DNA from: Opitutaceae bacterium
GTDB lineage: Bacteria > Verrucomicrobiota > Verrucomicrobiia > Opitutales > Opitutaceae
DNA: 64,000 nt
Direction: 5' to 3'
NCBI GenBank assembly: GCA_016795545.1
Contig: JAEUGX010000068.1
Span: 17,257-81,256, forward strand
This document shows, piece after piece, positions 58,979 through 64,000 of the stretch; within the stretch, counting starts at the first letter, position 1, and each line of letters starts with the position of its first letter. The notes beneath the pieces are model-generated. The model did no database searches, was not told the origin of the DNA, and was given only the letters and a program-made list of their open reading frames with translations. The translations under genes were made by a program, and so were the position numbers.

Positions 58979-60255
58979 AGCTCGACGAATCCCGTCCCGA
59001 ACCTGCCGCAACACCGGCCGCGGCGTCCGCCGCCACGGGCCCGGCGAAGGGGCCCGCCCTGCCGCAGTCCCAGTGGGCGCGGCCCTGGGCCCAGCTCAAG
59101 TTCGTGTCGTTCCAGCCGGCCATCTTCCCGCGCATGCTCGGCGACGTGTCGGCCGACGCGCGCCCCGGCGATCTGGTGGCCGTCTACGACAAGTTCGGAC
59201 ACCGCGTGGGCATCGGGCTCTACAACCCCCGGGCCAAGATGCCGCTGCGGGTCGTCGCCCACACTTCCGAGCCGCTGGGGGAGGAGTATTTTGGCGCGGC
59301 GATCCGGCGCGCGGTCGCACTCCGGCGGGACTGGTTCCGGCTCGATTCCGTGACCGACGCTTACCGGGTGATCAACTCCGACGGCGACGGACTCAGCGGA
59401 CTGACCGTCGACCGGTATGCGGACACGCTTTACTGCGACGTCTACTCGCTGGGCGTTTTCCGCCGGCTGCCGCAATGGCTGCCGCTGCTGCACGAACTCC
59501 TGGGGACGCGGCACGTGCGGGTGCATGTCGACCACGACCTCGGCAGCCTCGAGGGCATCAAACCTTCCCAGATGAAGGAAATCACCGCCGCCGCCCCGGA
59601 ACGGCTCCGCATCCGCGAGCACGGCGTGAAATACGAGGTCGATTTCGCCGAGGGCCACAAGACCGGATTTTTCTGCGACCAGCGGGAGAACCGGCGCCGC
59701 TTCGGCTCGCTCGTCGCCGGCATGCGCGTGCTCGACCTCTGCAGCTACACGGGAGGATTCGCCATCAACGCCGCACTCGGCGGAGCGGAAGAGATCACCG
59801 CGGTCGACCTCGACGAGAAGGTCATCGTCCAGGGCCGACGCAACGCCAACCTCAACCAGGTCCCGCCCAACCGGCTCAAGTGGGTCCACGCCGACGCGTT
59901 TGCCTACGCGAAGCAGATGCAGCGTAATGGCGAAAGGTTCGACGCGGTGATCTGCGATCCGCCGAAATTTGTCATGACCCGCGAGCCCGCGGGCGCGGCC
60001 GAGGGTATGCGCAAATATGCCGACCTGAACACCCTCGCTGCCAGTCTGGTCCGCCCCGACGGCCTGTTCGTGACCTGCTCCTGCTCCGGGCTCGTGACCC
60101 TCGAAACTTTCGAGGAATGTGTGATCCGTGGCGTGCACCGCCTGAACCGCCGGCTCCAGCTCTTCGACCGAACCGGTCCTGGCGTCGATCACCCCGTCTA
60201 TTCCAACTGTCTTGAAAGCCGCTACCTGAAGGTGCTCTGGGCAAGGGTGGTCTGA
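58975..60255 (+). CDS. Class I SAM-dependent rRNA methyltransferase (RlmI-like)
   Basis: 426 residues from the ATG overlapping the esterase stop. A PUA-like N-terminal part (~40-110, RMLGDVSADARPGDLVAVYD), a central EEHEE-type domain, then a Rossmann methyltransferase: GFFCDQRENRR, VLDLCSYTGGFAINAALGG (SAM site), TAVDLDEKVI, and the catalytic CDPPKFV. C-terminal block LVTCSCSGLVT. RlmI methylates C5 of a cytosine in 23S rRNA; the exact site cannot be deduced. The first ~35 residues are Ala/Pro-rich and not part of the fold. The esterase overlap suggests translational coupling of unrelated functions. Confidence 0.88.
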   Translation: MKLDESRPEPAATPAAASAATGPAKGPALPQSQWARPWAQLKFVSFQPAIFPRMLGDVSADARPGDLVAVYDKFGHRVGIGLYNPRAKMPLRVVAHTSEPLGEEYFGAAIRRAVALRRDWFRLDSVTDAYRVINSDGDGLSGLTVDRYADTLYCDVYSLGVFRRLPQWLPLLHELLGTRHVRVHVDHDLGSLEGIKPSQMKEITAAAPERLRIREHGVKYEVDFAEGHKTGFFCDQRENRRRFGSLVAGMRVLDLCSYTGGFAINAALGGAEEITAVDLDEKVIVQGRRNANLNQVPPNRLKWVHADAFAYAKQMQRNGERFDAVICDPPKFVMTREPAGAAEGMRKYADLNTLAASLVRPDGLFVTCSCSGLVTLETFEECVIRGVHRLNRRLQLFDRTGPGVDHPVYSNCLESRYLKVLWARVV

Positions 60256-60372
60256 GCCGCGACCTCGGCGCCAACAGCCTCGCGTAGGCGGGATCGCCGC
60301 GCACGGAATGACGTCACTAGGGAGACTCCGGTTTGCGTCCCGCCCGCAGCCGTCTCCCTGAAGAGGTTGGTG

Positions 60373-61056
60373 ATGGACAACAGCCTGTCCCTTCCAACGA
60401 TGAGCGCCATGCAAGGACTGCAGCACCTCTTCAATCAGAACCGAGCTTGGGCCGAAGCGATCAAACGGCGCGACCCCGAATTTTTTCAGAAGTTGTCGCG
60501 CCAACAGTCGCCGGAATACCTCTGGATCGGCTGCTCGGACAGCCGCGTGCCGGCCAATGAAATCATCGGGCTTCTGCCGGGTGAGGTCTTTGTTCACCGC
60601 AACGTGGCGAACGTCGTGGTGCACACCGACCTGAACTGCCTGTCGGTCATCCAGTTCGCGGTGGATGTGCTGAAGGTGAAGCACATCATGGTGGTGGGAC
60701 ACTACGGCTGCGGCGGCATCGGCAAGGTGGTCACCTGCGAGCGGGTCGGGCTCGCGGATAACTGGCTGCGTCACGTCCGCGACGTGCATGAGAAGCACCA
60801 GCACTGCCTGCACCTGCTGCCCGACGACACCGCACGCAGCACCCGGCTTTGTGAACTGAATGTTGTCGAGCAGGTGGCGAACGTTTGTTCGACCACGATC
60901 GTGCAGGACGCCTGGACACGCGGCCAGCCGCTGATGGTCCATGGCTGGATCTATGGTTTGCGTGACGGCCTGCTGCGCGATCTCAAGGTGACCGCGAGCA
61001 ACGTCGATCAGGCCGCTTCCGCCTATCAGGCCGCGATCGCCGCGATCAACGGCTGA
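60373..61056 (+). CDS. can: Beta-class carbonic anhydrase
   Basis: 227 residues from the ATG at 60373, with AGAGG about six bases upstream (TTG and GTG codons precede it in frame). Zinc ligands are in LWIGCSDSRVPANEI (Cys plus the Asp/Arg dyad) and VVGHYGCGGIGKV (His and Cys). It interconverts CO2 and bicarbonate in the cytoplasm. It is convergent with efp; the 120-base gap between them holds no clear gene. Confidence 0.94.
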   Translation: MDNSLSLPTMSAMQGLQHLFNQNRAWAEAIKRRDPEFFQKLSRQQSPEYLWIGCSDSRVPANEIIGLLPGEVFVHRNVANVVVHTDLNCLSVIQFAVDVLKVKHIMVVGHYGCGGIGKVVTCERVGLADNWLRHVRDVHEKHQHCLHLLPDDTARSTRLCELNVVEQVANVCSTTIVQDAWTRGQPLMVHGWIYGLRDGLLRDLKVTASNVDQAASAYQAAIAAING

Positions 61057-61176
61057 AGTGCCGTTGCCTTGGAGCGGGTCGGCACGTGACCGTTCAGGGT
61101 CGGCAAAACCAGTTTGCCCCCGGTCCCAGCCCATCGGCCAGAAAAGAGGCCGTCTGGAATGGTAGCGCCTGGCCGC

Positions 61177-61734
61177 TTAAGCGCGACCCAGGTACGAACC
61201 GTCGGCCGTGCTAACTTTGATCATCTCGCCTTCCTTGATGAAAAGCGGGACCTGCACGACAAGGCCGGTTTCACAGGTGGCGGGCTTCTGGACGTTGCTG
61301 GCCGTGTCACCCTTGATGCCTTCGGCGCTTTCCGTGACCTTGAGTACCACGGAGGAGGGGAGATCGATGGTCACCGGGGCGTCGTTGATGAAGAGCACGT
61401 CCGCCTTGCCGTTGGCCACCAGGAAGTTCTTGGCTTCGCCGATCATCGCGGCGCTGATCTCGAAGGTCTCGAACGTCTCGGGATCCATGAACGAATAGGT
61501 ATCCCGGTCGGCGTAACTGAATTCCAGCGTGCGGCGATCGGTCGGCAAGACTTCGACCGGGTCCGGTGAGTTGAAACGCTGCTCCAGCGACTTCCCATAG
61601 CGCAGGTTGCGCATTTTCACCTGGACGAAGGCCCGCAGGTTGCCCGGCGTGCGATGCTGGGTCTCCATCACGAGGTGCGGCTCGCCGTTGAACTTGATCA
61701 CTTGGCCTTTGCGGAGGTCGTTGGCTGCGGGCAT
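61177..61734 (-). CDS. efp: Elongation factor P with an Asn loop tip
   Basis: 185 residues, three-barrel EF-P: KOW-like N domain (NDLRKGQVIKFNGEPHLVME), OB domain 2 (~67-125) and C-terminal domain with the signature VQVPLFIKEGEMIKV. EF-P enters the E site and rescues ribosomes stalled at polyproline. The loop that is PGKGQA in E. coli is PGNLRA here, so the residue modified by EpmA (Lys34) is Asn32. The lysylation or rhamnosylation routes therefore cannot apply to that position. The start ATG at 61734 is standard. Confidence 0.94.
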   Translation of the reverse strand: MPAANDLRKGQVIKFNGEPHLVMETQHRTPGNLRAFVQVKMRNLRYGKSLEQRFNSPDPVEVLPTDRRTLEFSYADRDTYSFMDPETFETFEISAAMIGEAKNFLVANGKADVLFINDAPVTIDLPSSVVLKVTESAEGIKGDTASNVQKPATCETGLVVQVPLFIKEGEMIKVSTADGSYLGRA

Positions 61735-61878
61735 GACGATTTCAGGTAAGGGTTTGGATTACGTAAGGGGATATGATTACCGAGCGATTTTCGCCGGTGT
61801 CAACAGCCGTCTCATGAGGGTGGTGTATCAGTTTGAAATCGGATTTGCACTGGCACGGTAAGAGCGGGAAAGTGGGGG

Positions 61879-61995
61879 ATGACCAAGAAGCGCAGCGTCA
61901 AGAAGCCGGCCAAGAAGAAAGCGCCCCGCAAGGATGCCTCGCAGACGGCGCTTTCGATTGTGGAACGGGTGACGGGTGGACGGCTCAAGGGTTAG
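61879..61995 (+). CDS. Small Lys-rich protein, unknown
   Basis: A 38-residue frame, ATG at 61879 with GGGGG directly before it, TAG at 61993-61995. The peptide starts MTKKRSVKKPAKKKAPRKDA (a Lys/Arg-rich head) and ends in a helix-like SQTALSIVERVTGGRLKG. Short proteins with this layout occur as hypothetical proteins near mobile or restriction genes in several bacteria (recollection, not tested). Its stop shares bases with the stop of the convergent P63C gene (TTAG, 61992-61995). Confidence 0.5.
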   Translation: MTKKRSVKKPAKKKAPRKDASQTALSIVERVTGGRLKG

Positions 61996-63011
61996 AGTTC
62001 GTCAATAAACTCCAACTGCAGGACGGACCCCCGTTTCGGGAAGGACTTGTCCAGCATGTCATGGAACGCCTGCCAGCCCCTATCGGGGAACGCTCGCATG
62101 ATGGCGATGACCGCGTGCAGATGCTGGGCGAGCGCGGGATTTCCCACGTCATCCGTCAGCCATTGATGGTGCCGCTGGGCGCGGCGTCCTTTTTCGTCCT
62201 TCGGGTTCTTGGTTTCCAGTTGTTCAAGAATGCCCGGGGCCAGGCGTTCATAAACAAGATCGTTCGTGAGTTTGCCAACGAGCATGGGGCGCTTGGTTGA
62301 AAGTTTCTTCCACTCCCAACCACGAAGCCTGAAAAGCTCTTTATAGAACTCATCTGGAAACCGCTTAGCCCACGTCGCAAACTCCTTCCGCAAGAAGGCA
62401 TCCAGCAGGGCCTGCAGCGCCTCTTTGTTGCGGACTTCTTGATAGCCGGTGGACTCGTCAACGAGAGCAACGATGCCCACATGGGCGAGCGCCCGGATGA
62501 TGATTTTCGACTTCTGTGCAATTTGCTTCTGGCGTGTGCCGAGTGTTCCCGCGTCCTCGGCATCCATCCAGATTTCGCAGATTTTCGGAATGATTGCCGC
62601 CTTGATGCCGTGGGCAACATTTCCGCTTTCAGTGCGGTATTTCACGACGACGGACTGCAGGTCGCCTAAGTGCTTGCCGATAAACGGCTCAAGGTTTTTG
62701 AAGGCCAGAAAGTGAGGCATCCCTGCAGAAGGGTCTTGAGGGCGGTTTTTCGCCATCCAGCCGCTGTAATACATGCCCATGCCCTTCATAAAATCGGTCT
62801 GGGTGAGGATGCGCTCGCTGTTGGAGAGCACAGAGCAGGGGAACTCCATATCTCCGATCTTAAGGACGCCAGAATGGGTGGCTTTCGGGACATCCCAACG
62901 GGCTTGGGCTGCCCTTGAGGCGCTTTGGGATAGTTGTTCTTGGGTCATGGACTCGGCGCGGGCTTTCCCGCCCAGGGATTGGGCTGTCTGGTCGTCTGAT
63001 GGGTTGTTCAT
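61992..63011 (-). CDS. P63C domain-containing protein
   Basis: 339 residues from the ATG at 63011. The C-terminal half carries the P63C hallmarks: GYQEVRNKEALQALLDAFL, WAKRFPDEFYKELFRLRGW, KLTNDLVYERLAPGILEQL and RAQRHHQWLTDDVGNPAL. The N terminus (~1-45) is polar with SLGGKARAESMTQEQLSQSA; a middle domain (~50-190) includes MEFPCSVLSNSERILTQTDF. P63C proteins are found in phages and genomic islands; their function is not known. GC content is clearly lower than in the housekeeping genes. It diverges from the transposase gene with only 31 bases between starts, where TATAAT (minus strand, 63030-63035) can serve as -10. Confidence 0.85.
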   Translation of the reverse strand: MNNPSDDQTAQSLGGKARAESMTQEQLSQSASRAAQARWDVPKATHSGVLKIGDMEFPCSVLSNSERILTQTDFMKGMGMYYSGWMAKNRPQDPSAGMPHFLAFKNLEPFIGKHLGDLQSVVVKYRTESGNVAHGIKAAIIPKICEIWMDAEDAGTLGTRQKQIAQKSKIIIRALAHVGIVALVDESTGYQEVRNKEALQALLDAFLRKEFATWAKRFPDEFYKELFRLRGWEWKKLSTKRPMLVGKLTNDLVYERLAPGILEQLETKNPKDEKGRRAQRHHQWLTDDVGNPALAQHLHAVIAIMRAFPDRGWQAFHDMLDKSFPKRGSVLQLEFIDEL

Positions 63012-63042
63012 TGTGGGCCTATAGTCCGCATTATAAGCACGC

Positions 63043-63945
63043 ATGTCAAATCAAAATAGATATATGCTTGCTATGCGTGCTAGAAACCCCACGATTGAGA
63101 ACATGAACAAGCTCTCCAACGAAACCCGCGCCCGCATCATCAACTGCCTCGTCGAGGGCAACAGTATGCGCGCCACCGCCCGGCTCGTTGATGTGTCCAT
63201 CAATACGGTGGTGAAGCTTCTGCTAGAGGCTGGCCGCGCCTGTTCGGATTATCAGGACAAGGCTTTCGTGAACCTCCCCTGCAAGCGCATCCAATGCGAT
63301 GAGGTTTGGTCTTTTGTCGGGGCCAAGGAGAAGAACACCACAGATGAGACTAAGGCCAAGGGCTGGGGCGATTGCTGGACATGGACGGCCATTTGCAGCG
63401 AAACGAAGCTGATTCCGTGCTGGTACGTCGGCACGCGGGATGCGGGCGCGGCCTATCACTTCATGCACGACCTAGCGGGCCGGCTCGCCCATCGCGTTCA
63501 ACTGACCACCGACGGCCATACGCCGTATTTGTCAGCGGTGGACGATGCGTTCGGCTCCGACATCGACTACGCGCAACTGATCAAAATTTACGGCGATGGT
63601 CCTAAGACGGAGGCCCGCTATTCGCCCGCCCAATGCATGGGGGCTCGCAAGGCGGTCATCGCCGGTCAGCCTGAGTTTAAGCACATAAGCACTTCGCACG
63701 TTGAGCGCTCAAACCTGACGCTCCGTATGGGCAATCGCCGGTTCACGAGACTGACCAATGCCTTTTCCAAGAAGGTAGAGAATCATGAGGCCATGCTGGC
63801 CATATATTTCTTCTACTACAATTTCTGTCGCGTCCATCAGACGCTCCGCATTACCCCAGCCATGGAGGCTGGAGTGACTGATCACATTTGGGATATTTCC
63901 CAAATGCTTGCACTTCTGAATCGCGTCAGCGAACAGGCGGCCTGA
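63043..63945 (+). CDS. IS1-like DDE transposase
   Basis: 300 residues in one uninterrupted frame. An N-terminal HTH (NETRARIINCLVEGNSMRAT, then VSINTVVKLLLEAG) is followed by a DDE core: Asp in IQCDEVWSFVG, Asp in LTTDGHTPYLSAV and Glu in SHVERSNLTLRMGNRR, then the FSKKVENHEAMLAIYFFYYN block and a final VHQTLRITPAMEAG. This is the IS1-type catalytic domain without the usual two-ORF frameshift arrangement. Terminal inverted repeats could not be found within 55 bases of its 3' side, where the window ends. It pairs divergently with the P63C gene. Confidence 0.85.
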   Translation: MSNQNRYMLAMRARNPTIENMNKLSNETRARIINCLVEGNSMRATARLVDVSINTVVKLLLEAGRACSDYQDKAFVNLPCKRIQCDEVWSFVGAKEKNTTDETKAKGWGDCWTWTAICSETKLIPCWYVGTRDAGAAYHFMHDLAGRLAHRVQLTTDGHTPYLSAVDDAFGSDIDYAQLIKIYGDGPKTEARYSPAQCMGARKAVIAGQPEFKHISTSHVERSNLTLRMGNRRFTRLTNAFSKKVENHEAMLAIYFFYYNFCRVHQTLRITPAMEAGVTDHIWDISQMLALLNRVSEQAA

Positions 63946-64000
63946 TTACTCGTCGAACGGAACGCATCTAGTTTTAGTTTGTCAATCAAGTGACGATTGA

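Noticed and set aside
1..64000. CRISPR array or rRNA operon
   Set aside because: No regularly spaced direct repeats and no rRNA-like sequence were seen on either strand.

Overview
The window looks like a chromosomal segment of a GC-rich Gram-negative bacterium, most probably a verrucomicrobium of the Opitutaceae type. This is an inference. It rests on the outer-membrane gene set (KDO transferase, TonB-dependent receptor, TolC-like channel, porin), on the receptor's pre-plug segment ending LDTFKV, on very GC-rich coding sequence where most start codons lack a clear Shine-Dalgarno, and on gene orders such as tyrA-aroA-cmk-plsC and HIT-phoH-ybeY. No ribosomal RNA, CRISPR array or prophage structural genes were seen.

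Layout. 1-1.1 kb: end of an exopolysaccharide tyrosine autokinase. 1.4-5.4 kb (minus): EVE protein, tyrA, aroA, cmk, plsC. 5.4-6.6 kb (plus): an unlisted 43-residue membrane protein and a PIN/TRAM membrane protein. 7-12.9 kb (minus): HIT hydrolase, phoH, ybeY, DUF502 protein, recO and a nuclease-helicase fusion. 13-15.8 kb (plus): a self-contained TetR / ketoacyl synthase / hydrolase cassette with 4-base overlaps and a palindromic operator. 15.8-18.6 kb (minus): M16 protease. 18.8-21.3 kb (plus): deoxyhypusine-synthase-like protein and waaA. 21.3-24.4 kb (minus): an overlapping envelope glycolipid operon (GT4, metallophosphatase, MGDG-synthase-like GT). 24.6-29 kb (plus): SNF2 helicase and CLC channel.

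29-35.8 kb is a phosphate-starvation locus: porin, pstS, pstC, pstA, pstB, phoU. Two sets of 11-bp-spaced Pho-box repeats are visible, one before the porin and one right after a strong terminator that follows pstS, which implies PstS is made in excess over the permease. A second, low-affinity phosphate system (DUF47 + PiT) lies at 39.9-41.7 kb. Between them sit a TonB-dependent receptor and a divergent GntR/FCD regulator with a candidate operator in an AT-rich 0.4-kb gap.

41.9-42.5 kb holds the most unusual structure: an intact tRNA-His gene followed within 18 bases by a GIY-YIG endonuclease gene, whose stop codon runs into a second, truncated copy of the tRNA 3' part, followed in turn by a decayed copy of the same endonuclease gene. 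This looks like a tandem tRNA-3'-end/homing-endonuclease unit of about 355 bp.

42.6-61.7 kb is mostly housekeeping: EEP nuclease, trpA, diguanylate cyclase, lipid kinase, miaA, OsmC, TolC-like channel, PpiD-like chaperone, YihY membrane protein, GYF-domain protein, argS, pyrimidine nucleoside phosphorylase with a diverged active-site loop, esterase plus rRNA methyltransferase, carbonic anhydrase, and EF-P with an atypical Asn loop tip. The last 2 kb (61.9-64 kb) is lower in GC and carries a small basic ORF, a P63C-domain gene and a divergent IS1-like DDE transposase: an accessory or mobile segment that may continue beyond the window.
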